Below, piece after piece: positions 10,331 through 23,434 of a stretch of DNA of 64,000 nucleotides (position 1 is the first letter of the stretch; each line of letters begins with the position of its first letter). The notes beneath the pieces were generated by a model, which was given only the letters and a program-made list of their open reading frames with translations, searched no databases and was not told where the DNA came from. Both the position numbers and the translations under genes were made by a program. The stretch lies in the NCBI GenBank assembly GCA_001574975.1, contig KQ965731.1, positions 910,710-974,709 on the forward strand. The letters run 5' to 3'. Origin of the DNA: Gonapodya prolifera JEL478 (lineage: Eukaryota; Monoblepharomycota; Monoblepharidomycetes; Monoblepharidales; Gonapodyaceae).

Positions 10331-12930
10331 TCATTCTTCTTTCCGCGTCGCTGCTTCCTTGGGCCTCAAATTAAATCCCCACCGCCCGTCCTCCATTTTC
10401 GTCCACACGACCTCCATCCTGCTCATCTGTTCGTCAACCTCTCCGTCCGAAAGCGCGTCCACGTCTATGGGTTCTGATGTTTGCGCATTCTCATCCCGTT
10501 TCGTCTTCTTCCCGCCGGCTCTCTCTTCTGTGATCGTTGGAACCTCCAAAGCAACACCAGTACGTCCGCTGCGGAGTGCGGTCCCAGTGACGTGCTGCCC
10601 GACAGTTTCCAACAAATCCAACTGCACAACGCTCGATAAGCGATCCATGGTGGAGAAAGACAGTCCGTATTCACCAAGAACGTTACTGAGTCGTTCCGCC
10701 GCCGCCGAGGTCAGTGTGGGGGGAGAGGGTAGACCAGAAGCGCCCATCTGTTGGGAGGTGGCAATTTCCATCGCGTCTGCATCTATAACTTCCCCTTCTT
10801 CTGCTTCCCCTCTGGTATCTGCCAAAGATTTTCGTTGTCCGTCAAAGAAGAACTTGTTCCAGGCTGTTTCCCATGTTGTCCCATCGGTGTGGACACTTGG
10901 TGATCAAGTTCCATGGTAGAATAGATCTGCAATGGATTGGTTGAATTGATGGCGTCGCTTTGCGCCTGTCGGTCGCTGATATCTTCATTGCCAGGCGGGT
11001 TTGAAGTAAGATTTGAGGGATCACTCGTTCCATTTTCAAAGGAGGATTGATCGTCCAACGTAATGTCAAAAACACGCGAAAGGACTAATAGCGCGTCGCG
11101 GAAAGAATTCGTAAGCTGTCGATATGCATTTCCACGTGAAGTGAGGTGTGCCTCGAACTTAAATAAATGGGTTTGAACAATTAGTCAACGCGCAGAATGT
11201 GCTGCCACGAAAGTGAGACTTACCTTGAGTAACTTCGCAACTTTATGCTTTTGCGCCTCTTCCTGTCGCGGCTTCTGTTGCTGCTGCTGCTTTTGCTGTT
11301 CTTCTTTCTTCTTTTGCTCCTTCTGCTGGGCTATCTGCTGCTGTGACAATTCACCATTTTGCATTTGCTGCAGCAGGTGTTGTTGCTTCAGTAGCTTTTT
11401 GGCTGTTCGGATCAGAGGACGTTGTCCATTTGCTGCCGTTCCCGCGTTAACCGAGTTGCCCACGTTCACAGCATTCCCCACGTTTATTGCGTTCCCCACG
11501 AGTGTTGCATTCCCCGTGCCTGCTGCATTCCCCTTACTGCCTCCATTTCCTACTTTAGCTGGTAGTGCTGGGTTAGCTTTAGTTGCTGTTGTAGGCGCCG
11601 ACTTGACCGCTTTCTTGGGCTGGTGCGCCAGGTCGTAAATTGACCACCCGAGGTCGCTTCTGCCTTGACTGGTAACTCTCGTCTTCTTCACATTCACCAG
11701 ACTTAGTATCAGTTTCCCCAGATTTTTGAGCATCGGCGCTTTGCTTCGTAACAGCCATTGCATATTGAGCCAGGCTAACATCCCGAATCGATCGGTTCGT
11801 GATTCGTTCGTCAACACCTGGTGGGATAGAATATCTAGTGTACGACTGAATCCGGTCACCGTGACACCTGAGAAGGAATGATGGAATTCGCGGTGAAATC
11901 AAAGGAACACTGTATGAGATGTAGTACGTACCTCGAGAGTTTGAGTTGCGGGCTGGCTCAGAATAGTCTTTGCCTTCAACACGGGCTAATTTTGCACTCC
12001 CAGGATCGGTAGGCTCCTCCATATATTTCCGTTTAGTTGGCCGATTCGAAGCAAGTGTGTCGCCACCTCTGCTCGACCACTCTGATTCTGTCCATAACAC
12101 TTGATTTGCCTCAAATTGACGGTGCAAAGGTGCTTGATCATAGCGCATCTGATTGCTTGCGTGTCCATTCTCCCTCGTTGGCATCGGGTAAGGACGGTCG
12201 CCGCTCAGACCTGCCTCGAAACCCCAGTCCCGAACGTTGCGTACCGCCTGAGAATACAACCTCGGAGAGGCGACAAATCTATCAGGGGTCGAAATTGTGT
12301 TCGTGTCGGTCGAGGGGAAAGGTACTGAACTTTGATACCGTTCTCGCCCTGCCATCGGTTGTGTGTGTGAGATAGCAGAAACGACCTCGGCACTCTTGGC
12401 CGCAGACAATTTGTCTGGTGACCCTTGGTTTTGCATTCGAACTTGCGGTTTCCCACGGAGGGACTGTTGCGGGTACTGTCTCTCATAAGAATTCCTGTTC
12501 TGACTGTCACGGCCTTGCTGACTTTGTCCTTTGTAATCGTTGATGTTTTCTTGATATCTGTAATCGTAGTTGGCATGGGGGAGAGCTTCGGTTTGGTTTC
12601 TAACATTGCTCCTGGAGTCACTGTCACGCCGAAATTGATTGTGCCGATGCGCCGTTCGTACGGGGACGCCAATAGCGTGAATAATTGCTGTAGTCGCTGT
12701 ATCCATATCCATACGAAGCCCCATACGAAGCCTGCATTCCCCGGTCTGCCATATTGGAGCCTTGTGTTCCACTATCCCCAGTTTCTCGAGCTGCCATGCC
12801 AGGAGGCATCCTTTGACCTCGGAAACGCAGGATCTGATCGGCGGTAAGAGCTGTCTATTGGCCCGCTGCGTTCGCTGGAAGAAATTATGGGCGGTATTGT
12901 GTTGCAACAGAACTTACTTGTTTATCATTA
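10331..12930 (-). CDS. Unrecognised Q/N/S-rich protein, probably nuclear
   Basis: Multi-exon gene whose product I cannot place. In order it shows a Met/Gly/Tyr-rich start (SYGASYGYGYSDYSNYSRY), a long Asn/Gln/Ser-rich stretch, a basic segment with RPTKRKYMEEP, and a better-ordered block reading YTRYSIPPGVDERITNRS. A second basic segment with SRQKRPRVVNLRP follows. Next come a run of short GNA repeats, a Gln/Lys coiled-coil-like stretch (QQKEQKKKEEQQKQQQQQ) and an acidic C-terminal part with EAEEGEVIDADAMEI. The two basic clusters resemble nuclear localisation signals, and the composition resembles RNA- or transcription-associated scaffold proteins; that is inference. The C-terminal exon ends at 10331. 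The first coding exon, before ALTADQILRFRGQ near 12845, is not resolved, so the right boundary is approximate. Confidence 0.6.
11425..11555 (-). repeat. In-gene GNA(x)nVGNA repeats
   Basis: Inside the Q/N-rich gene: successive units GNAAGT, GNATLV, GNAINV, GNAVNV, GNSVNA, each about 18 bases, directly before the Gln-rich coiled coil. Unit-by-unit similarity suggests expansion by slippage or unequal exchange. Confidence 0.8.
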
Positions 12931-13391
12931 TGTAACATACAAACAAGCACACACAAACAAGCGGGCCGGAGCCTTCAGTGCAAATTCATATTAAAATTTA
13001 TCACATTGCAATATCTGTCTGATGAACACGGAGAACGTGTGGAGCATTGTGGAGTGTGTACTTTCGAAATGAGCTTTTCGACAAGAGCACACATTTTTAT
13101 CAGGTCAATTTCCACCACGACGTGGAAGATGCATATCACTCACACTCATTTCGGCGACTCAATTGCCCTCGCACTCAATTCTTCCTTGTAGCGTCCCCCA
13201 AACTCAATTCTGCGACTCAAGGGACCCCAGAACTATCCATAACGTTGCCGTTCTCAGGCTCAACAAGCCTGATATATAGTACAAATGAAGGTAACGTGAC
13301 CCAGTACGTTATTGCAAGAATTTGTATCTTCTTTTATCCCTACCGGAGGGAATTGGCTGACTTTTCCACAACATTTTAGAAAGCAAGACTT
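12931..13391. other. Intergenic region, nothing recognised
   Basis: About 460 bases between two minus-strand genes. It may hold the 3' end of the neighbour to the right if the GTAAGT after its FMQ codons is used as a splice donor, and the promoter and first exon of the Q/N-rich gene. Confidence 0.4.
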
Positions 13392-14418
13392 ACTTGCATG
13401 AATTGAATTGCATCATTTCTTGTCAAAAACCACACAGTTGTCGTCCAAGTATGTCTTCCGGGAAGTCGTCTCCCATCCAAGAGGAGAGGTTTGGCAAGAC
13501 CAAAGCGTTTTACGAACACGCTATGAAGAATATGCTGAAAAAAAATCATAAAAGATCATGCAAGGTCAAATAACAGAAATGTCACCTGAAATACAAACCT
13601 TCTTCGATTGAGCTGTGGCTTGATCCACACGAACACCAAAATAGTTGCGGGAGCAAACGTCTCTGGGGAAATACGCGAATAGTTTGTTGTTGTCATACAG
13701 GAATTTCCTCCCGGTGACAGCACCAGACTCTCTCAGCCTGTAGAACACACGCAACCATCAACAACAAGGTAATACCCCAACCTCTTCTGGGGCTTAGAGT
13801 CTCACCTCTTCCAAAGCGATTGCCTCAAAAAAAGAAACGGGCTCTGGGTCCTGCAGTGCGCCATGGCCAAAGCGACAGGTGGCACCATAGAGAATCAACT
13901 TGTGCCTCATTACGCCCAAGCTCCTCAGAAGACCTTCCACTTCTTCCAAATCAATAGTCCCCTGTGCGCGACCGATCGTTAAGGTGCATGAGCCTTCATG
14001 ACGTGGTACCGAAGGCGGTAGTTGTCTTGGGAGGGAGTGGTCCGCAATGGGATGGTTGAAAGCTCCTTCCCCCCTCGCAGCTGGGTCTTGTTGTTGCGGA
14101 ATTTCAACTTTGGCTGCACCTTGAATAACTGTGAGAAATTACGGTGACCGTGTCCATGAATTTGCAGAGCCCACCATTTTCTTTTCCGTTTCCTCCGTCC
14201 TCAGGCATGACCGAGAGGTCCACGCCGCCGGGCGATAGTCTTTCAGCGGATTGCGCTACTCCTTCTGATTCAAAGCTTACTCCGACATAAGCTCACTGTT
14301 GTCGGCTGCAATGCAATCACCTACTCACCATCACCATCGACCCCTCGCAAACCTCTTCATCACCCGTTTTTCCCACCTCCGCCACCGCCTTCAAGCGCTC
14401 GCTGTGACCGCCTGTCAC

Positions 14419-14452
<34 letters not shown>

Positions 14453-14618
14453 NTGTCTGCTTTGCTCTTGCATCCTCCCTCGATTCGTCCGCCAGCCTCC
14501 GCCGCTCCTCGCGCTCCTGCCACTCTCGATCTCTCTTCCCTCGCTCGTGTGTCGCGAAAACGATTGTGGACGGCCGTTCCATTTGTCTCGTTGTTTCCGA
14601 TCCTTTCACATGAGTCAC
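13392..14618 (-). CDS. Unrecognised multi-exon gene, 5' end disturbed by a poly-C/N run
   Basis: At least three exons read in phase on the complement. One, about 13806-14130, contains GTIDLEEVEGLLRSLGVM and KLILYGATCRFGHGALQD. Next, about 13600-13726, is GRKFLYDNNKLFAYFPRD. Last, about 13392-13537, is HILHSVFVKRFGLAKPLLLD then TTVWFLTRNDAIQFMQ. The sequence looks like a folded domain, but I do not recognise the family. A strong GTAAGT follows FMQ, so a further 3' exon is possible. The upstream part includes an Arg/Glu-rich helix (REWQEREERRRLADESRED) and then meets the homopolymer at 14419-14453. Its length is unreliable, so the start and frame of the N-terminal exon cannot be fixed. Confidence 0.5.
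14419..14453. other. Poly-C run ending in N (assembly artefact or homopolymer gap)
   Basis: An uninterrupted C run of over 30 bases ends in the only N of the window. This is most likely a read-through problem at a homopolymer, and it breaks the frame of the gene it lies in. Confidence 0.9.
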
Positions 14619-15153
14619 GGATGTACTTTGGTCAGTGGATTTGCCTTCTTCGCAATTGAGTTAAAGCACAACATACGACTCCTTTCTATGGAGAGGAGAA
14701 CAAACTGGGGTCGACACTAACTAAAAACACATCACCCTGCGGATACAACAGAAAATGAGCATGTTGCAAGTCATTCAGACTGCTTGCGCCCCGATATCCA
14801 CGACTTGAAAGAAGAGGGGAGCTGCTCCTCGTCCGAGGACCGAGGGCCAGCAGAAACGCAATTGTAGACCCTTCGCTGTGCCTTAAAAATACTTTTCTTT
14901 CGCCCTCTTTAATACTCTATTTAGATGAACAAAAGCTGTCATCTCACGTTTTTCTACTGTATAAGCTTTGTGGTTTTTACAAGGCAGAAACATCGGCGGT
15001 TTTTTCTGGTGTTTCAGGCAACACTGGAAGTGAAGAATTTAGGCTGAACTTCCCTACTCGGGACGTGAATCAAGCTGATTTGTCCCGACCGTGCCAACCC
15101 AAAACGTCCAGACTCCGTTTATCAATCACTTGAACAATCTTCATCGATTCATA
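14619..15153. other. Intergenic region, nothing recognised
   Basis: Divergent promoter region between the unrecognised gene on the left and the thiolase on the right. No conserved open frame, repeat or RNA gene was seen. Confidence 0.5.
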
Positions 15154-17194
<2,041 letters not shown>

Positions 17195-17330
17195 TGATTT
17201 GAATTGCTGATGTAATACAGTTTCAGATTATAGAACAGCACACCAGCGAGTAGCACGCTTTCGTTTTCAAACAGTCAAAACATATACATGGATAATGATA
17301 AACTCAAAGAGATGTCCACGATTCATTGAA

Positions 17331-20300
17331 TTAGTTGCTTTGAGATCCAGACGCTTCAGACGCTGCTGACTCGTCCAACTCTACCCCCGTCACCTCTGGG
17401 ATCGAAGACACCAATTCACACTCGTCAAGCAGTTGGGTGCTTGTTGGCGATCCACTCTTCCCTTTGAGACTTTCCCTCAACCTTTTCACCTCCTCGATTG
17501 TTGTCGCCAGCCCGGCCACCCACGTGCCCAGCCCCTTAACCAAGTTTCCACGTGAGCCAACGTGTTCCGCAAGAGAAAGGTACGCCGGGTTGGAGAACAC
17601 CGAGGGGCGTGGTGTACCCTTGGGAGGAGTCGGTTGGTACGGTGCTGCTGCAGCACAAAGTTCGCAACGGGGACCAGACAGTGACGCTTCAAGGAAAGTG
17701 GAAGCACAAGTGGCACAATAGGTGTGCTGAGCGGAGTGGAGCGAACGCGTCAAGCGGGTGTCTTCCACCGATTGTAGCATAACACACTCACCCCGCACGG
17801 CACACACGTCACTGGGATACCGCAACCCAGTTTTCGCTTTCCACCTCGCCTTTTCCCGCTATCTTTGCCGTCGCTCTCGCTTGCGGGGACAACGGGTCCT
17901 AGACACCCAGGGCATCGAACAAGAGACTCAAGCGTCTCTTCCGCGAGAGCGACGGCATCCAAACGGTCGTGGAGTTCTCGCTCAATGCGCGACAAAGCGT
18001 TGAGTCGTGGATCGAGAAGCAAGCTTTGGATGTGGGAGAGCTGGGCGGATAGGGCTTTTGGAAGACACGAACGAGTTAAGGTTTCATGGCAGATGACATT
18101 CCCCCGCAAAAACGACTAAAACATACCCGCAATCTCCCCACCCTTTCCCAGCACGTCCTGCCTCAATCTGGCCACCTCGCTGGCGTACGCTCTCTCTTTT
18201 TCCGCGAAGCGGGCCTCCATGTCAGCCATGGCTGCAGCCGCTGACTCCAGTGCCGCCGGATCCACGACAGCCAAGGAAGTTCGACCAGCTGTAGAAGATC
18301 TGTGCGCGGAGGAAGGGCGTATGTTTTCCCCTTGGGCAGCAGAAGAGGTACGTAGCGATGCCACTGGGTTGGACCCAATGGAATGGTGGGACAGAGCAGA
18401 AGAAGGTTTTGGAAGTGCGGAAACGTCTAGCGGGGTAGCTTCAGTAGAGGCAGCCTCGTTGGACGAGGTGTGCCCGTCGGATTGGGGCTTTTGCGGTGTT
18501 CCTGGTTTCGAGCCCCCAGAGGACAGGGAAGCATGGACGGATGCTGCAGACATGTTCCCATGCTGACCACCCAGTCGAGCCGACGAAGCGCTCATTGGCA
18601 GGCGGGCGGCCGCTAAACGCATGTGGTATTACCAAAAAGAACTCAACCGTCGGAATTTCAGGGGTGGTTCACCTGCCTGCCCAGCTGCCACTTTTGCCGC
18701 CCACACCTCCTCTTCCTTCCTCTCCAGCTTCTGCTCGTACTCATGTACCGTGTCCTGTACTCTCTGGGTCATCTCGTCGAGTTCGGCGGTGCGTCGAGCA
18801 AGCTGGAGGTCCAGTATGCGCGTGCGATCCGAGAGTTCAGCACGCGCGGTGGCCAGGTGAGAAAGCTCGGCTTTCAGAGTGGCGCGGTGACGCTGTTGAT
18901 AAGCACGAGTGAAAGGTGGGTTAGTAAGGAGCTCGAAGAGACGATCAGAGCATCGTAAGGGAATGAAGGCATACGTTTGCTTGCTGCAACTGCTCCTTCA
19001 GATCCTCAACTTCCAATTGCGACTCGTCTAGCTTCTCTTCCGTTTCGTCAAGTTTTTCCATGGTGATGGAGTAACTCTCCGTAACTTTGGCATTCTCAGC
19101 CAAAAGATCACTGGATAGATTGTATTTAGAGTGTTGGTTGGAATGTCACCGGCGCAAGGACGCGGACTGACCGAACACGGGCGATAAGCTCGCCATTCTC
19201 TCGCTTCAGGTTTGATTCAGAAGTGAGCAACAGGTCGCGTTGCTGTGATAGATTCCTTGTAGTTGAGTTCTTCGAGTTAGATTCAAAACAAGACCGTTAC
19301 AAAAAGGCTCTTGTCTCACCGTACATCGACTTGCAGCTCTTCAATCTTTCGTTCCGCTTTTATAGCCGATGCTTTTGCGTCATCGGTCTCGAACTCGAGA
19401 TCCCTGCCCGCAGAAAGCTTTCGCAGGTCAGTCTCTCAAGAACCACTCGAAACACACAATCCCACTCCCAGCACCACCTACTTCATTTTCTCCTTCCATT
19501 CTTCGACCACCTTTTCCGCCCGCTCCTTTCCAAGGCGCGCCTCTTGCTCGGCCATTTGGGCCTCGTGGCGGGCCCTCTCAGCGTCCTCCCGGGCTTGCCG
19601 CGCATCGGCAATGAAAAGGCGTGTTTCCGAAAGTGCTTGCTCGGCGAGGACGCGACGGCGGAGTTCAGAGTGGAGGAGGTGATGGGACTCTGACCTGCAT
19701 TTGAGTAGAAGAATTGTTGTATTTAGCGACTGAGGACTCGATTTTAGTGTGGCAAAAGTCCTCGAGCAGCAGGGTGTCTTCCGCGACGGACTTTGCTCCA
19801 TAATGCTTCCGCATGTCGATGAAATATGAAATGGCATTTTGGCAGAGTCCTAATTGCATGTCAGTCACATGGACCGTCGCACTACTCACGCAACCTCTTC
19901 GGCTCTTGCTTCCTTCGCCAGTCTTGCCTTGGCACTTGCAATTCGATCGTTACGGTATGCCAACTCCGCTGCACGGTAGCATGCCGAAATTCGGGAAACG
20001 GAAAGGGGATTGCCACAATGCTCCAGCACGTGGAGCCAGTCTAGCGCACCTTCCATTACCCGCATTTCTCTTTTCACGACCTCCGTTTCCCTCGCCCTCT
20101 CCTCTGCCTCCCTCGTCTTGTCGTCAGCCGTCCGTTTCAGCTCCTCGCATAGTTGAAGTAGACGCTTGACAGCTGCTGAAGAGAGTGATTCACCGGGTTG
20201 ATCGAACGTTGGGATTGGGGTTTTCAATGGGGGTATTGAATTGGATTGGGGGAGCGAAGGAAGCCGTTGAGGTTGTTGGATTGAGAACGACTGCGACTGT

Positions 20301-20359
20301 CCAACACCGTGCGCCCTTGGCGAAAGTCGTGGCAGTGTTGTGAGTGTCGCTGTAGTCAT
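17331..20359 (-). CDS. Coiled-coil protein with C-terminal RING finger
   Basis: The start ATG at 20357-20359 gives MTTATLTTLPRLSP and a Pro/Gln/Ser-rich leader. Many charged helical stretches follow (for example SETRLFIADARQAREDAERA and LGKERAEKVVEEWKEKMK), each cut by short introns, consistent with an extended coiled coil. Near the C-terminus the cysteines and histidine run SLVRCPGCLG, then CGIPVTCVPCG, then HTYCATC across an intron, then GPRCELC, a C3HC4-like RING. This layout suggests an E3 ubiquitin ligase with a coiled-coil dimerisation arm. It resembles Bre1 only in outline, because the RING spacing and the tail after it differ, so no orthology is claimed. The stop is at 17331-17333. 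Confidence 0.7.
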
Positions 20360-20750
20360 CGTGGCCCTTCTGATCCTCCAGACTGGAGGTGAAGTTGGTG
20401 ATCACGAGGCCACAGCTCGATCACTCACCACTGCCGACCCTCTCCCCCTCCTGCCTGGTCTCAAGCCTTCACAAATACACGAGTACATTCGAGTTCATCT
20501 ATTCTATCATACGACAGTACCATGCCCACATCAATGTCCTTGCCTACACCATCAATCACCTGTGACGACTTATGTCAAAAGCAACGACGGCGCAATCTTC
20601 CAGTCCAAAAAAGTAGTGCAGAGAGTGACCATTAAGCAAATGAAATGTTATTTTACAAAGAAAGAAAGGAAGTCGTCACAACATAAGTGAATTTATATGT
20701 ACACCGAGTCTTCCGAACACATCGCATCATCCCAATTGCAGTGTAGATGG
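20360..20750. other. Intergenic region, nothing recognised
   Basis: About 390 bases holding the 3' flank of the small membrane protein gene and the promoter of the coiled-coil RING gene, both on the complement. No further feature was seen. Confidence 0.5.
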
Positions 20751-21423
20751 TTACTGCGTCCCCCGTGCCTTCCACACCTGCTCGCAAAGGATAAAATGTA
20801 AGGCATGTGCGTGCGGGGTTCCGTTGGCACCATGAAGCCAGAAACGTACCGGTACAGTTTGCATATCCTCAATCGTCAGCTTCCGGCCGAAACGCTCCTC
20901 AAAGGTTTCAATACGGCCTGAGCGAGGTTGACATGTGGAGTGACATCTCGATTCATCTGTCTCCCGAACCAAAAGCATGTTTCAACCCTTGAAGCTCACC
21001 CTTGTCTCCTCTCCATCGCAAGTCTTGGTCAAAGGTGGCCTTATCATAGAGTTTGAAGCCCGCAACTGGTGATGTAAAGAGCAAGAAATGGAAGGGAAGC
21101 AGCGGCGACGATTAGAAATGATGAACTGGAGGGAGATGGCCCGGTACTGAGTACTCACATGCAGTCATGACCGTCACAGGGACCAAAAGCGCCAGCACTT
21201 CGGGACTGTGTGCGATTCGAGTTCGGCAAATTCCGCAGCCGGTGTCATCCCATGGAGTTCGAGCCCGAGTAGCAGTCGAGGTGTGCGATGACGCGGCGAA
21301 CAGAGTCGTGGATAAGGAGAGTGTGTTGAGCGCATCGGTCAAGCTGAACGAACCAACGCCTGACTGGACAACTTACGACTTCTTAACGTTCAGGACAGCC
21401 CAGCGATACACAATGGAAGCCAT
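20751..21423 (-). CDS. Small single-pass membrane protein, copy A (B12D/NDUFA4-like)
   Basis: Five exons (21377-21423, 21159-21205, 21000-21065, 20850-20917, 20751-20777) join exactly to 84 residues starting MASIVYRWAVLNVKKS. A single hydrophobic segment, PEVLALLVPVTVMTAFAG, is followed by FKLYDKATFDQDLRW and a charged tail ending VWKARGTQ. The pattern K-K-x-P-E-V, membrane segment, x-LY, then DLRW resembles the B12D/MLRQ (NDUFA4) family of small inner-mitochondrial-membrane proteins tied to respiratory complexes. The match is by pattern only. Introns are 171, 93, 82 and 72 bases. A near-identical copy lies about 1 kb to the right. Confidence 0.75.
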
Positions 21424-22442
21424 TGAGGTGAGGAGAAGTTCGAGGTTTGGGAGATGGTTTGAGAAGAGAGTTTGGGCAGTGAAAGGATGGAAAGGGAAGG
21501 CGCTGATCCAGATTTTTTAAGGGAGTGGTGACTCATCGTGTGGGCCACAGGAAGCACCTGAAATTCTTTGGTTCCCTTTGCACTCGCGATTTGCGCAACT
21601 TCTGCGGCGATATTGCTTACTGTAGCAGCGGCGGTTATAACATCTCCTTTGGTTTTGGGTTTGCTTTATGTGGTATGTTAGGTCGACTGCCGCATTAGTT
21701 ATTCAAAGCAAATGCACATCAAAAGGCATCATACTTGTCATTTGGAATCACAGACAGGTTTGCGGACAGAAACTGCCTGGCCACCCCTTACGATGTACAT
21801 ACCATCTTGGAAGCAAATGGATGTACATAGGTAGCAGGGTAAGGAAGCAAACGTGACGAGAAGAATTCAGAACGAAATTTGTTTTTTATGTAGGATATTT
21901 TGAAAACATGTTCTTGACCACGATTGAGGCGCAACTGCAAGGTCAAGCTTCAATCTTCCCAAGAGGGGGGAACTAGCCTGGTTCGATTCCTCCCGGCAGG
22001 ATGTCAAATATCTCGAATGGCACTTTTTGGTCTCGGGAATCTTTTACTTTTGCTTCGCATTGTTGCGGAGAATATGCAGTCCCACCATTTGGCGCTCACC
22101 AAAGTAGTGATATACACTTCAAGAATGAAATTTCGAATCAAAGCTACAAACACTCCAATATCGCCATTTGCTAGGTCTGTGCTTTCCGAGTTGACGTGGG
22201 TGGGTGCTGTATGGACTTTTCCTTCCGAAAGATGGAGTGGGGCGAACTTTCGTGGATGAGTGTAGAGTAAAAGCGGAATGAATTACCGCAAATATTACAT
22301 GAAATGCTTATTCAATCACAGTAATCAAGTAGAAACCGTCCGAATCCATTAGATGGATTCAAAAATTACCCCCGCGTGCAACAAAAGTCACAATGTTGTT
22401 GCACAACACGCCAGGCATCCGTCTCTCCCGCCAGCGTGCCTT
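21424..22442. other. Spacer between the two copies of the small membrane protein
   Basis: About 1 kb with no supported gene. It includes GGTTCGATTCC near 21980, which looks like a tRNA T-arm but cannot be folded into a tRNA. Confidence 0.5.
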
Positions 22443-22972
22443 CTATTGAGTCCCGCGAGCCTTCCACACCTGGTCGCCGAGAACAGAGAAATTCAGGGAT
22501 TGGATTACAAAGTAGCGACACAAGACAGAAAACATACGGGTACAGTTTGCATGTCCTCGATCGACAGCTTTCGGCCGAAACGCTCCTCAAAAGTTTCGAT
22601 GCGGCCTGAATGGGACGCGGTGGGATGGTCAGACTCCAGCATGCAAGAGAGAACAAATCGCAAACACGCGCACTCACCCTTGTCCCCTCGCCACCTCAAG
22701 TCTTGGTCAAAGGTGGCCTTGTCGTAGAGTTTGAAGCCCGCAACTGGAGAAAAGAAATGGAAAAGACGGTGAGCGATGTTGTTGGAAAAGACAGACCGAA
22801 TCGAATGCTCACAGGCGGTCACGACTGTCACGGGGACCAATAGCGCCAAAACTTCGGGCCTATTCCGATTCGAGACACAAAAAGTTAGGACTGAGGGGAC
22901 GACGGTCACGAGGACGTTTACGTACGATTTCTTGATGTTTGCGACAGCCCAGCGGTGAAGGATGGAAGCCAT
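22443..22972 (-). CDS. Small single-pass membrane protein, copy B (B12D/NDUFA4-like)
   Basis: Five exons (22926-22972, 22813-22859, 22678-22743, 22538-22605, 22443-22469) have exactly the same lengths as in copy A and encode 84 residues starting MASILHRWAVANIKKS. By my count the two proteins differ at 6 positions, four of them in the first 16 residues and one in the membrane segment; the tail VWKARGTQ is identical. Introns differ in length (66, 69, 72 and 68 bases) and sequence, so the duplication is not brand new or the introns evolve fast. Functional reading as for copy A. Confidence 0.75.
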
Positions 22973-23434
22973 TGAGTTCAGGAGAGGTTGAGAGAGAGGT
23001 TAAAAGAGAGGTTGAGGGAGAGAGTTGGATGGAGAATGTGCCGGAGTTGGAGGGGCTTTTATGGGAGGGTTCGAGAAGCATGAGTCACTCACAATTTTTG
23101 CCGAGACCGAGGTTTAAGGGCGGGAGGCACAGCTTGAGGCACGACGCCACTCACCCTCTCCGCCATTTCGATTTCAAGAGACCAGCGCTATTGAGTTTAG
23201 TTTGTGAGGGATGCTGCTCAAATTTATTCTTGTGTTTCTTGCACGAAAACCTTCCAACCCCAACAACACATTTCTGTGCGAGAACAGGCGAGCATACAAG
23301 AGTCACGGTCATTGTCAGAAAACATGACATCGCCGAGTGGTCGGAGTGCCTCTCGGAATCCTGGTTCTGAGCGGGACAGGGCGCCGCGTGTGTGTGTTTT
23401 AGAACAGCGCCATAAATTGCGAGTGATTCCAAAT
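22973..23434. other. Intergenic region, nothing recognised
   Basis: About 460 bases between two minus-strand genes: the promoter of copy B and the 3' flank of DPCD. Short direct GAGAGGTT repeats occur near 22980-23020 (GAGAGGTTGAGAGAGAGG). Confidence 0.5.

Noticed and set aside
21980-22002. GGTTCGATTCC, a tRNA T-arm-like string
   Set aside because: The flanking bases do not form a T-stem, and no matching acceptor or anticodon arm was found upstream.
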